From positions 82,767,716-82,831,715 of the forward strand of contig NC_035436.2 of assembly GCF_002127325.2 (NCBI RefSeq): DNA of 64,000 nt, in the 5' to 3' direction. Of this stretch, positions 35,086-46,595 are shown piece after piece. Each line of letters starts with the position of its first letter. Within the stretch, counting starts at the first letter, position 1. The position numbers were made by a program, and so were the translations under genes. Under the pieces are notes generated by a model, which made no database searches, was not told where the DNA came from, and saw nothing but the letters and a program-made list of their open reading frames with translations. The DNA is from Helianthus annuus. Taxonomy: Eukaryota; Streptophyta; Magnoliopsida; Asterales; Asteraceae.

Positions 35086-38000
35086 TTTAGGTACCCAGCC
35101 CATAGTGGATCTGGGTAGTCCCTTTGCATCAATGTAAGTTACCCTCTGCCATACCAGATTGTCTTTATTTAAAAACTTTGATGAATTCTCATTGGCAGAA
35201 TTTTTATGAAGTGTATGAGGCAAGTTGGAATGCATGGCTCTAGATTTAGGTTTCCAATATTGTTTAGACCAGTTGTTAACATAATTACCAAACGCCTTAA
35301 ATCGGTTTTCTGAAAAATGATTTTGCTGATTTTTATGTCTACGTTTGGCTGCATTCCAATCTTGATCAGAAGGCCTGACCCTACGATGGTCGCTCTTCAT
35401 TGTCTTAGACTTATGAGTCGTCATTGACTTAGAAGGACCAAATCGATTTGGTTTGACTTTCTGATGTTGTGCATGTTGATTTTTAGACTGCACAGAGGAA
35501 GGCATAGAAACACAGTTTCTGGCAATGTGCCCGGCTATCCCACAGTTGAAACACGTTTGTCGTTTCACTGTGGAAGAGTTTTGACGATTCACAGTGGCTG
35601 CAGGTCTTTTGGGTCTCGAAGATGGAGCTTGCTTGTTCTGTTTTGATTGACTTGCTTGTGCCTTCCCTGAGCGTGTAGACACCTGAGGATCAGAACTAGC
35701 ACTGGCACAAGCATGAGAATCTGAAAAAGTAGAGTTATCATTTCTTATTGTTTCATGAAAATCATTTTGAGCTGGTGTTTCAGATGTTGGTTTAAGATTT
35801 TCTTCACAAACAGTTTCTTTCAAATTTTCATTTAAAATGACTTCTTTCTCGTTTTGCAGATCATTTTTAGTTTCAGTCTCAATCGAGGCTGAGACGTCAT
35901 TAACAGATAATGATCCCTGTTTATCGTTGCCATCCAAAGAAGTCCCACCAGATTCATCAGTAGAAACGTCCACTGAATTTGATTCACACGAAAAATCAGT
36001 GTGTGATTGATTTTCTTGTGAAGCATTTTCAGTGGTTTCACTGAAAGTGTCCTGAGGAACATCATTGGTCACACTATTTTCACCTTGAGAATCAGAAACA
36101 TCAGAATCATAATTTTCAGCAGTTGTAAAACATTCATCATCACACGCATTTTCAAAAGGTTCATCACAAGCATTTACTGTTTTGCCCAAAACATCAGGCC
36201 CAAAAGAAGACGAAACATAACTATGAAATGAGTTCAAAAACGCTTGTCCAAACACACAACCAGAATTAGTATTATCAAAAGAAGTTTTAGAAGAATCAGA
36301 GTCTAAAACTTGTTCACTTCCAAACAAATCTCCCCATATCACTTCAGGTACTTTATCTGCACATGACGAAGAACTGTTAGGATCAAAAGTACCCTTTGAT
36401 ACAAAACACGTCTCTGGTTTTACCTGCTCTTCAGCAAATTTAACATTTATTGAGGACTTACTACTTTTGGGACCTTCGACATTCACTGAGGGCTTATTAT
36501 TTTTGGGTCCGTATGTCATTTTACTTTCATTCAGCATCTCCTCCTTGGTCATAGGCAGGTATGTGTAATTGTTATTGTACGGAGGAGGAGTCTGATTATA
36601 ACCCAGTCCCGACCCTTTCTTTTTAGAATAAGCCAATTGTTGATCACACAGATTCTTGACTAATTTACTGGAGGAATCAAATTTTTTAATGTTTAACTCA
36701 TTAATTTGGTATTTATCCCTGACATTCTCCAGTTCTTTAGTCACCTCACACAGTTTCTCTTTGACTATGATGAGTTGGGCCGTAGCTACACTAACATCGT
36801 CCTTGAGTTGAACGATGTCCTTACGCTGAGCTTCGATTTTCTCTTTGAAAAGTTTTTCATTTTTCGTTAAAGTGAAATTTTTCCGTTTAATTTCATTATA
36901 ATCTTCGATTAGCTCAGCGTTGTGGATTCTATAGGCCTCAACTCGTTCTCTACATTCAGGAGTGCAGAAAACAGAAATTACCTCTTCTTTCGTGAGACCT
37001 TTGACAGGTGCTGACAGGATTTGAGTCATGAAGGCAAAGTTTTCAGCTGACGACTCCTCCTCCTCATGCGCCACCTTCACATCAGCATTCACTGGATATT
37101 GATCGTCGCTGGCCATGAAAGCGATATTGCTTGAGTTAGCTTGATTTTCAGGTGCTGAGATGTGAAGTCTTTCGATCTCTGAATTCCAGTCAAAGGGCGA
37201 ATCAGGCTGAACCACCAAAGCTTGGGCCAATCCCATTGGTTGTGGGCTTCCACTGTTGACATTATCAGCAGGCACACCAGAGGCAGTCACAAGAGCTCTT
37301 TCTCGATTGGGCGTAACAGGAGCAGCAGGCTGCGCTGGAGTTTGTTCACCATTCACCTTGGGTTTAGTACAATTTCTAGCTAAGTGGCCCTGTTCATGAC
37401 AATTATAACAATGAAACTCAAATGGCATTTTTGCGGGGCCCGAAAACGTAAGACCTTGCCATTTGTTTTTCCCTGTTTTCCTCACAAAGTTTTTAGCTCT
37501 AAAAGCTGCCATGGCCATCTGCCAAGTTATATCCATTTCTTCCACATCTTCTGGATGAATTTGATCCAAATCATCCATGGAAAACTTAGGAGGACCCAGG
37601 TTTCCTGAAGTAAAAGCATTCAAACAATTTATGACGGAAGCTGCTATTTCAAGATTTTCCTTTGACTGTTTCGTGAAAAAGGCAACCATTTCATTGCTTG
37701 CAACGGAGGCAGAAGGTGCAACAGAAGCCTTTCCAGCACTTGTAGGACAAGCTTGAGTAGAGGACCCTGAGCTGTAGACATTTGCTGAAGTGGGAGCAGG
37801 TTTAGCAGATGTAGTATTGCGAAACATTTGGAATCCTCCTTGAGACAGAAGAGCTGTGTTACTGTCGCTAGATGTGGTGGGAGCAATTGAGAAACCTGCA
37901 GCCAGCATGCTATTCTTGTAGTTAGTCTCTCTCTGCTTATCATCCAATTCACAAGCTTTGATATGTGAGATCATCTCTGACAGGGTATATCTTGCAAGAT

Positions 38001-38628
38001 CTTTGGTTTTCTTGATCATGGCTACATGATGATCCCAACTCTTGGGCAGTGCATTAAGGAGTTGTCTGTTGGTGGATGCGTTTGTGGTATGAATTTCTTC
38101 CATTTGCATTTGAGTCACCAGCTTGACAAACCTCTGAATCTGATTGTCTACCGTTTCACCATAAATATGGTTGAAATTGTTGAAGTTTTGTTGCAGCAAA
38201 TTCCTTCAGCTCTCTTTCATATCTTCGTTTCCTTCATACACTTCGACTAGAGAATCCCATAATTCTTTGGTAGATTTGCAGGTGCGAAAACCAATAGCAA
38301 TATTAGGACCCAAACCCATGGTTAAGTAGGAAAGAGCTCGATCATCTTCTTCAACGATGAGCACATCTTCTTCAGTGTATTGATCTCGAGGCTTCTTTAC
38401 TTTGACATCTGGTTCTGTGGGGCTTTCCATCATAATCTCCCTAGGTCCTCTCAAGATGCTGCGCCATAACTTGTAATCCTTAACCTTCAGATGCTGTTCA
38501 AAGCGCCACTTCCACTCGGGAAAGTCATTAGCATCAGTTAACCTTGGAATACGTGTTGTGGTTCCAAGCTTTGAGTCCAGTTCTTGTTGTTGAGTTAGGG
38601 CAGACAGTTCACTGTTGTTTGATGACAT
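35077..38628 (-). pseudogene. gag: COP-C gag (large SIRE-type, one nonsense codon)
   Basis: Starts at 38628 (MSSNNSELSALTQQQ). The first 300 residues form a UBN2-type Copia gag domain (WKWRFEQHLK, ELWDSLVEVYEG, LLNALPKSWDHHVAMI). A TGA at 38206-38208 interrupts it between KES and RNLLQQNF; CGA (Arg) to TGA is the likely change. Two CX2CX4HX4C knuckles follow: CYNCHEQGHLARNC, and near the C terminus CFNCGIAGHIARNC. A predicted coiled coil (LFKEKIEAQRKDIVQLKDDV) and a long acidic Ser/Asp-rich region lie between them, giving a gag of about 1,180 codons, large as in SIRE. It ends at 35077 (MGWVPKSN) and pol follows in another frame. Confidence 0.9.
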
Positions 38629-39289
38629 GGTTAATTAATCAGTTAATTAATTAATTGATTTTATTAAGTCCAAAGTCAACAGTCCAAATGTCCGTAACAC
38701 AATGTCGTTGCGAGTCGAAACAAACGGGGTTGCGAGTCAAAACTTCAGTGATTACGAGTCGTAATGGCAAAGGTTGCGAGTCAAGTTTGCTGTGGTTGCG
38801 AGTCGTAACTGGAATGGTTGCGAGTCGTAACAAAACAGAATGAGCCGAAACCAAGGTTGCGAGTCGTAATGTCTTTGATTGCGAGTGGAGACCAATCTTC
38901 TGGTTGCGAGTCGTAACTGAGGCAGGATGAACCGAAACCAGCAATGGTTGCGAGTCGTAACTGGAACGTGATGAGCCGCAACTGAGTGATTGCGAGTCGT
39001 AACCTGTAAAACAATAAGTGATAAGAACTGTTTACTCGCAATCCCGACTTTTCAGCAATTTCCAAAATTCAAAGATGTTGTAATCTTTGAATCTGTTGAC
39101 CACCGAATTCCCGAAAATTCAGCAAACACCAAAGACTGAAATCAACAAACCAAAATCAGTGTTTTTTCGATGATTCTGTCAAGAACAGATGGTAAATATT
39201 TCTGCAAAACACTCAACAAAACTGGATCAGTAGTATATGAAAATTCTTGAATCCGAATGATATCAATCCGAGCCCTTGAATGGCTTCAA
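38629..39289 (-). repeat. COP-C leader with TTGCGAGTC word array
   Basis: Between PBS and gag. From about 38700 to 39010 roughly a dozen copies of TTGCGAGTCGTAAC or close variants occur every 20-30 bp on the plus strand (sense GTTACGACTCGCAA). The same family of words recurs before the extra ORF at 30019-30490. A TTAATTAA-rich stretch sits just before the gag start (38632-38655). Confidence 0.8.
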
Positions 39290-39303
39290 TGGCTCTGATA
39301 CCA
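39290..39303 (-). promoter_or_regulatory. Primer binding site of COP-C
   Basis: Plus strand TGGCTCTGATACCA, complement of the initiator tRNA-Met site, 2 bp from the 5' LTR. Confidence 0.9.
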
Positions 39304-39305
39304 AT

Positions 39306-39720
39306 TGTAAAACCCGTGAGGATCTCTCAATGATATCAATCTTGACTTGTGTAAGCGCGGAAATCAAACACAAGTTGATTCAAGAATAAATATAAAGATC
39401 AAACTATAAACAATAAACAATAAACAATAAACAAACCGAAACTTGCATTCAATGTTTACCAATGACTGATACAAGTATTCGAGAGGAACTCGGTTCCTAT
39501 GCTTGTGTCGCCCCTAACTTCTAACCACATCAACAACCCTTAATCAAGTGATTAAGGTTGTTTATATACTAAACATATAGGGCCGAAACCCTTAGGTCCA
39601 TGCGACATCTATATCTAGCCCAAACCACAATAATTAACCCAAAACATAAAGAACTAGATAATTACAAGATCAACCCCTAAACATTAATAACCTACATGAA
39701 TAAACCTTCGGGTTCCAACA
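39306..39720 (-). repeat. 5' LTR of COP-C
   Basis: 415 bp; I find no difference from 26885-27299. It is followed by the TSD CGTAA and the resumption of the GYP-B LTR. Confidence 0.93.
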
Positions 39721-41413
39721 CGTAAAAACCTCGTTTTTAGAATAAATTCATCTTTACATCTTCCCGTCATCTTTTACAAAGATCGTTATTTTGTCGAAAC
39801 TTTTCATTTCACAAGTGTTTATATACTTGTGGTTTGTAAAAATCATGCTTGTTAGTGTGTTATCCGACTTTTAGAAAACATGATTTTCTCGACACCTGGT
39901 TCTTTGAAAATACCACTTGCAGATACGTAGATCCGCTAGTTTTAAACACCATTTTACGAGTAAAAATACTTTTACACAAGTTCATGTTTCTCGTGTGGTA
40001 GAGTTTCACCTTTTAACCCTTGTACCGTCCGAAACAAGCTTATGTCAAGATCCATGATCTTAACCAAACCGGGTTAAATGGTGATCCGAGCTACCACAAC
40101 GTAGATCGGGCCTAAATAATCACAACTTTCAAGTACTACAACTTTTACACAACCATTATGCCTTTATCCAACAAGATTCATGTTTTTAGTAGACTTTAAT
40201 GTCTCAAAACGCAAGTTTCCGACTTTTAACCGTTACAAATCTTATTAACCACCTTAGATTAGTTCGAGTATGAGATTTAAGTGTTATACCTCTAGCTCGG
40301 GGCTAGGGAAGAATCTATGCGAAGAAGAGGTGGATAAAAGCAAAGTAGAAAGGTCCTTCGCCTTCCGTTAGCTCCAAGACTCCTTATGCGTGACCCGTAA
40401 GACTTGTATAACCTTGGAATGTAATGTTTGAAGGATGGAAGTGTGGGTGCTCGGCCGAGAGGAAGCAAGAGGGAGAGAGAGAGCTTGAATGGTGAGTTGT
40501 GATGATGGATCTTGTGTGTTTAAGCTAATACTTATAGATAATCTTAGGGATTATGGACCAATGGATCGAATGTCTTCTAAATTTGAGACAAGAGTTTATA
40601 TTATAATCAAGAAATGGTACAAGACTAGTTACATGGGGAACGAATCGGCCCAGGGGGGGTAAGCTAGTTCGATTCCAACTAGAGTTTAAGTATTAGTTAG
40701 GTTAAACCAAGTTAGATTTAGGGGTTAACTCGGTTAGTGGTGTGATGTGCTTTATAGCGGGTGTTAGGGTATTCAGGGACCCTAACTGGCTCAGAAAAAG
40801 ATCAATAATGTTACTGTCAATATTTTTTATGTCCCGGGTATAGTCCGGTTGTTCGGTTGGATAGTAATCCGTTAAAGTGCTTAAATAAGCTTTTAAGTGT
40901 CGTAAATAACATTTTTAGTGACACAATTTAATCTACAAAGTGTCAGGAATATATTCCTCATGTTTTGGCACTTTATTAGTTAGCCAGAAGCTGATATGTT
41001 AATAAAAGTGCTGTGTTTGGTGCTTAGAGTACGTTTTAGGCACATCCAGTCATTATATCTTATTCCTAGAGACGCGGTTCTACAACCCTTGTATCCCTAC
41101 ACTCACTATTGGTGTAGTAAAATATTTCTGGCTCATACAGGCCCTTAGAGGCAGTGTCTGCCTGATGCTGGCTTTATCAGCATGTTCAATAGGTTATCCG
41201 TTCTAATGCTACTGTGCTTTTGTGCATCATGTTTGTCACTAAGGTTCAGTATGTAAAATAATGTAGTGACGGTATGTAAAGTATGATGCAGATATGTTCA
41301 AGTAATAAGGTCAAGTAGCAGTTCATCAGCAATTTCAGTTAAGCACAGTAATCTGGCAGTAATTAATAATTAATTAAATCGTACGGATACCTGGTTTAGT
41401 GAGGGTTGTCACA
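39721..41413 (-). repeat. 3' LTR of GYP-B, right part
   Basis: After the TSD CGTAA (39721-39725) it aligns with 50455-52160 and ends GGGTTGTCACA. Relative to the 5' LTR it lacks about 12 bp in a GGATGGATG stretch (near 40436) and has a shorter G run (near 40653). Confidence 0.9.
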
Positions 41414-41448
41414 TTCTCCCCCGTTAAAGAAATTTCGTCCCGAAATTT
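41414..41448 (-). promoter_or_regulatory. Polypurine tract and palindrome of GYP-B
   Basis: Sense AAATTTCGGGACGAAATTT (41430-41448) overlaps the end of the ORF, then CTTTAACGGGGGAGAA abuts the 3' LTR. Confidence 0.85.
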
Positions 41449-44400
41449 TAAGTTCTGCTTGTAGAAGCAGGGTTCTCAGGAAATAGGTGGGGGTATTTCT
41501 CTTTCATTCGGTCCTCACGCTCCCAGGTGAATTCAGGACCATGTCTAGCATTCCAACGAACTTTGACGAGCTTGACACTGCTCCGGCAGGTCTTGTTTAC
41601 TTTCCAATCCGTGACCTCAACAGGTTCTTCAACGAAATGGAGCGTGTCGTCAACATGAATTTCGTCGGTAGGAATGACAACAGTATCTTGTGTTGGACTT
41701 TTCTTCAGATTGGATACATGAAATGTATCGTGAACACCATTCAGTTCGGCAGGTAGGTCCAACTTGTATGCTACAGTCCCAATTCTTTCCAAGATCTTGA
41801 ACGGTCCAATATACCTTGGATTCAACTTCCCACGCTTCCCAAAACGTGCCACACCCTTCCAGGGTGATACCTTCAACAAAACCATATCACCAACCTCAAA
41901 CTCTAGAGGTTTCCTGCTTCGATCTGCGTAGGCTTTCTGCCGGTCACGAGCCGCACTGATGCGATCTCGTATCTGTGCGATCTTATCTGTGGTTTCCTAT
42001 ACCATGTCAGGACCAACCAACTGTCTATCACCTGCGTCAGACCAACAGAGTGGTGATCTGCATTTGCGCCCATATAAAGCTTCGAATGGCGCGGCACCAA
42101 TACTGGTGTGGTAGCTGTTGTTGTATGAAAACTCAACCAGAGCTAAATGTTTATCCCAGCTACCGCCCAAATCCATCACACCTGCTCTCAGCATGTCTTC
42201 CAGCGTCTGTATCGTCCGCTCGCTTTGGCCGTCGGTCTGCAGGTGAAAAGCAGTGCTCAGATTCAACTTTGAGCCAAAAGCTTCCTGGAAGGATTGCCAT
42301 ATCCTTGATACGAACCTTCCGTCTCTATCGGAGATGATTGAGAGAGGTACTCCATGGCGTGTAACAATCTCTCTCATGTAAATTTCGGCCAGTTTGCTCG
42401 TATTATCCTTCTCTCGGATAGGTAGGAAGTGTGCTGACTTCGTTAAGCGGTCCACTATTACCCAAATAGTGTCATGGCCTCTTGGCGTTCTTGGCAACTT
42501 CGTAATAAAATCCATAGAGATTTGTTCCCATTTCCACTTGGGAATATCTGGTTGCTGCAGAAGTCCCGAAGGCTTCTGGTATTCCGCCTTAACCTTGGCG
42601 CATGTTAAACATTTGCTCACATAAATAGCAACATCGCCTTTCATCCTAGGCCACCAATAGTAATCTTTAAGATCCTGGTACATCTTATCCGCTCCAGGGT
42701 GGATAGAGTACCGTGACTTGTAAGCTTCATCGAAAATAACCTTCCTTAAACCTCCAAACAAAGGAACCCAAATCCTTTTCTCAAAACACAACGTTCCTTC
42801 CTTGTTCGGTACCAATAACTTCTCCATCCCACGGAGATATTCCTCTTCAAGGTTTCTCTCCTTGAGAGCTTCTTTTTGCGCGGCACGAATGCGCAGAGGA
42901 AAATCGGTTAGAATAACCATCTCCAAAGCCCTAACCCTTATGGGCTTGATCCTCTCTTTTCGACTTAGGGCATCGGCGACCACGTTCGCCTTCCCTGGAT
43001 GATACTTAATCTCGCAGTCGTAGTCATTCAACAGTTCTACCCATCGTCTTTGCCTCATATTCAACTCCTTCTGGTTGAATATGTGTTGGAGGCTCTTGTG
43101 ATCTGTGAAGATTGTGCACTTCGTACCATAAAGGTAGTGTCTCCAGATCTTTAAAGCAAAAACCACTGCGCCTAGCTCCAAATCATGTGTGGTATAGTTC
43201 TTTTCATGTACCTTCAGTTGGCGTGACGCGTAGGCAATAACCTTTTGGCGTTGCATCAACACACAACCCAATCCTTGACGCGATGCGTCGCAGTATACCA
43301 CAAAATCATCTGTACCTTCTGGTAGGGCTAAGATTGGCGCGTTGCAAAGTTTACTTTTCAATATCTGGAACGCTTCTTCCTGTTTGATTCCCCAATCAAA
43401 CTTCTTGTCCTTCTGAGTGAGGAGCGTCAATGGTTGAGCGATCTTTGAAAAATCTTAATGAATCTGCGGTAATAGCCAGCCAAACCCAAGAATTGCCGAA
43501 TCTCGGTTGGCGTCTTTGGCGTTTCCCAATCCTTGATCGCCTCGATCTTGGTGGGATCCACGTGGATTCCATCTCCATTTACCACGTGTCCAAGGAATTG
43601 CACTTCTCTTAGCAAAAACTCGCACTTAGAGAATTTGGCGTATAGCTGTTCCTTCTTCAGCAACTCCAGGATGGCTCTTAAATGCTGCTCGTGCTCAGCC
43701 TTCGTCTTTGAATAAATCAAAATATCATCGATGAATACAATCACGAACTTATCCAAGTACGGCTTACACATTCGATTCATCAAATCCATGAACACTGCAG
43801 GTGCGTTTGTCAGACCAAACGGCATAACGAGAAACTCGTAGTGCCCATAACGAGTTCTGAAGGCTGTCTTTGGGATACTCTCCTCCTGTATCCTTAACTG
43901 ATGGTAACCAGATCTCAAATCGATCTTCGAATAAAAGCTTGAACCTTGTAGTTGGTCAAACAGATCATCGATTCTTGGCAGGGGATACCTATTCTTGATC
44001 GTCAGCTTGTTCAACTCTCTGTAGTCAATGCACATACGGAAACTACCGTCCTTTTTCTTGACAAACAAAACTGGAGCTCCCCAAGGCGAGAAGCTTGGTC
44101 GGATGAATCCCTTGTCTAACAACTCTTGAAGTTGTGTCGACAGTTCTTGCATCTCAGAAGGGGCAAGTCTATAAGGTGCCTTAGCCACAGGCGCGGCGCC
44201 TGGAACTAAGTCAATGCGGAACTCCACTTGCCTCTGAGGCGGCAATCCAGACAAGTCTTCTGGGAAGACTTCTGGGTACTCCCTCACGACAGGGATGTCT
44301 TCGATCTTCGGTTCTTCAGCTTTCTTATCCACAATGTGTGCCAGAAAAGCAACACATCCTTTCTGCAAACATTTTCTTGCTTTTAGGCAGCTAATAATCC

Positions 44401-46151
44401 TCAACGGCGTCTCACGCTTCTCTCCGTGAACAACAATGGTCTCCCCATCATCGGTCGGAATACGAACGATCTTCTCGTGACAAACTATCTCGACCTTGTT
44501 ACACGATAACCAATCCATTCCTACTACCATGTCGAAGCTTCCCAACTGGACTGGTAGTAGATCTAGAGTGAACTCACGCTCTCCCAATTCGATTACACAG
44601 CCTCGAATCACCTCATTAGCTTCTACTAACTTCCCATTCGCCAATTCGATCGAGTACGGAGTATCTAACTTACTAGCGGTTAAACCAAGCATATTCTTAA
44701 ATTCTAACGACGCGAAGCTATAATCGGCGCCAGTATCAAATAAAACGGATGCATAGCGTTGGTTTACAGGGAACGTACCAGTGACAACATTGGGATCCTG
44801 GCGCGCTTCCCTTGCTTCTATGTTGAAAACCCTTCCGCGGGCTTGGTTCAACTCCGGGCAATTCCTTTTGTAATGCCCAAGATCACCACAATTGAAACAC
44901 CTGGGCCTCTGCCCGTTTCCACCATTGTTTCCAGCTTGATTGTTTCTCTGATTACGATTCATGGCGCCCGCTTGGTTTGCGTTATTGACCCGATTCCCAT
45001 CACCTCCATTGTTTCCTTGTGGGCGGTTCCCAGTACCACCACGGTTATTTCTATTCCCAAATCCTCCTTGGCCTCCCCGGCCAGCGCTAGCCCAACAAGA
45101 ATCCTTTGAATGGCCAGTCTTTCCACAAGCTTCACATACTTTCAGCCCGCAACGACCAGAGTGATGTCTTTGGCATGAGTTGCACTTGGGATGTGTACCC
45201 ATATATCTCTTGCCTTTCCTCCTACCACCAGCTGTATCCTGAGCTGGCGCGTTCTGCTCTCCTTTCTTAACCACCACCCCGGTGCCCTGCTTGAAGTTTG
45301 AAAACTTCCGCTTGTTTCCTCCAGATGACTCCACATGAGTCTCCTTCTTCTTTGGCTCAACTTCATCAAACTTGTTCAAACGAATTGCCTCCTCGGTGAG
45401 AGCCACGCTCAAATCAATGGCTTCAGTGATAGTCGCAGGTTTGGAGGAGGTCACCATACTTATGATTTGAGGAGCTAGTCCCCAAATGAAGCATTCAATT
45501 CTCTTGAACTCAGGAGTAACCATGTAAGGTACCACATGCGACAAGTCGTGGAATCTCTGAACGTACTCTGCTATCTTAGGACCTTCCATTTTTAAATGCC
45601 AGAACTCGGTCTCCAATCTCTGGATTTCAGCGCGGGAAAAGTACTTCTTGCGCATGAGTTCCTTCAATTCGGTCCAGGTCAGCGCGTAGGCAGCAGCTTC
45701 GCCAAGTGTCTGTACTTGCAAGTTCCACCAGGATAGGGCTCCATCCAAAAATAGCCCAGAGATATAGGTGACTTGCTGATCCGGTGCGCATTTGCTCATG
45801 CGAAGAACTGATTCAGTTTTCTCAGCCCAGCGGACAAAAGCGACAGCACCTCCTGTGCCATCAAAGTTTACGGGCTTGCAGTCCAAGAACTGTTTGTAGG
45901 TGCACCCTGCACATACATTATAACATATGATTGGCATTAGCACTCTTGCTAAGGGAATCCATTTAGGTCATGGTATGTCTTAATGACTTAGGGTTACCAT
46001 GAGGTGGATTGTTGTTGTTGCCAGTGTTGCCAGAGTTGCTTCCACTCATTCCTCCTTGAGAGGCAGCATATTGAGCAATAGCAGCAGCAATGACTTGCTG
46101 TAGTTCGGCCTGAGTCGTAGGCATTTGCTGTTGTTGACGTCTTGGCGGCAT
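41448..46151 (-). pseudogene. gag-pol: GYP-B gag-pol with an intron in gag (one frameshift, one stop)
   Basis: Exon 1 is 46151-45998 (MPPRRQQQQ); a 91-bp intron follows and exon 2 starts at 45906 ([12 protein letters not shown]). Gag has a histidine-rich [13 protein letters not shown] segment and knuckles [14 protein letters not shown] and [14 protein letters not shown]. Protease [32 protein letters not shown] and FIDD, then RNase H. A missing base near 43455 (YYRRFIK.) shifts the frame between RT and RNase H. Integrase has [17 protein letters not shown] and the DDE core ([28 protein letters not shown]). A TAG at 41997-41999 (VQETTD expected) stops the frame before [10 protein letters not shown]. 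The chromodomain ([19 protein letters not shown]) closes the protein. Two lesions suggest recent inactivation. The shared MPPRR start supports kinship with TEK-1. Confidence 0.9.
45907..45997 (-). other. Phase-1 intron in GYP-B gag (91 bp)
   Basis: Exon 1 ends CCTCATG before GTAACC; the intron ends ATGTATGTGCAG before GGTGCACC. Splicing joins PPH-G-CTYKQF, giving a continuous gag that aligns with TEK-1 ([12 protein letters not shown]). Unspliced, the frame stops after LRHTMT. The intron is T/A rich with GT..AG ends. Confidence 0.75.
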
Positions 46152-46595
46152 CTTCTAAAGATGTGTTTACGTCGGTCAGGCCATAGTAAAGCGTACGTAT
46201 ATAGTAGTAGTAATAGCACATAACATCTCATGTTATCAATACTTCACAAATACTAATCACACAACATCCCATGTCACAAATATTATACACACAACATCCC
46301 ATGTCATAAATATAAATAAGTAATCAAGCGAATCAAATATGATGAGAATACTGCGATTGCTATATATCGAGACCACAGAATAAGTGTATCAGCACATCAC
46401 TGTGTCATATAATCATCAATCAACTAGGGGCTACATCACCCCTGTCCAAAAGCTATACCAAGTCAGTGTCAAATACATCAAGTACATCAAGTATGTGTCA
46501 AAAGTCAGAATCATCATGTAGTCTCCAAAATGCTGTGCAATCAAAAGCAATTGCGGTCCTCTCACCAACGTCTACACAAGCAGTGCTGATGAGCT
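46152..46595 (-). other. Spacer between the extra 5' ORF and gag of GYP-B
   Basis: 444 bp, noncoding. It contains two copies of a CACAACATCCCATGTCA unit, 37 bp apart (about 46259 and 46295). I see no promoter that I can support. Confidence 0.5.

Larger units (their letters stand above)
26885..39720 (-). mobile_element. COP-C: SIRE/Maximus-type Copia element, youngest of the nest
   Basis: 12.8 kb with 415-bp LTRs at 26885-27299 and 39306-39720 that look identical by eye. TSD is CGTAA at 26880-26884 and 39721-39725, PBS at 39290-39303, PPT at 27300-27312. Sense order is leader, gag, pol (PR-INT-RT-RH), a 1.8-kb spacer, then an extra ORF before the 3' LTR. Gag and pol in different frames plus a downstream extra ORF are typical of SIRE. 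It has two nonsense codons and one frameshift even though the LTRs are identical. Confidence 0.93.

Noticed and set aside
38700..39010. Regularly spaced words in COP-C as a CRISPR array
   Set aside because: The words are short, variable and irregularly spaced in a plant retrotransposon leader. There are no spacers or cas genes.
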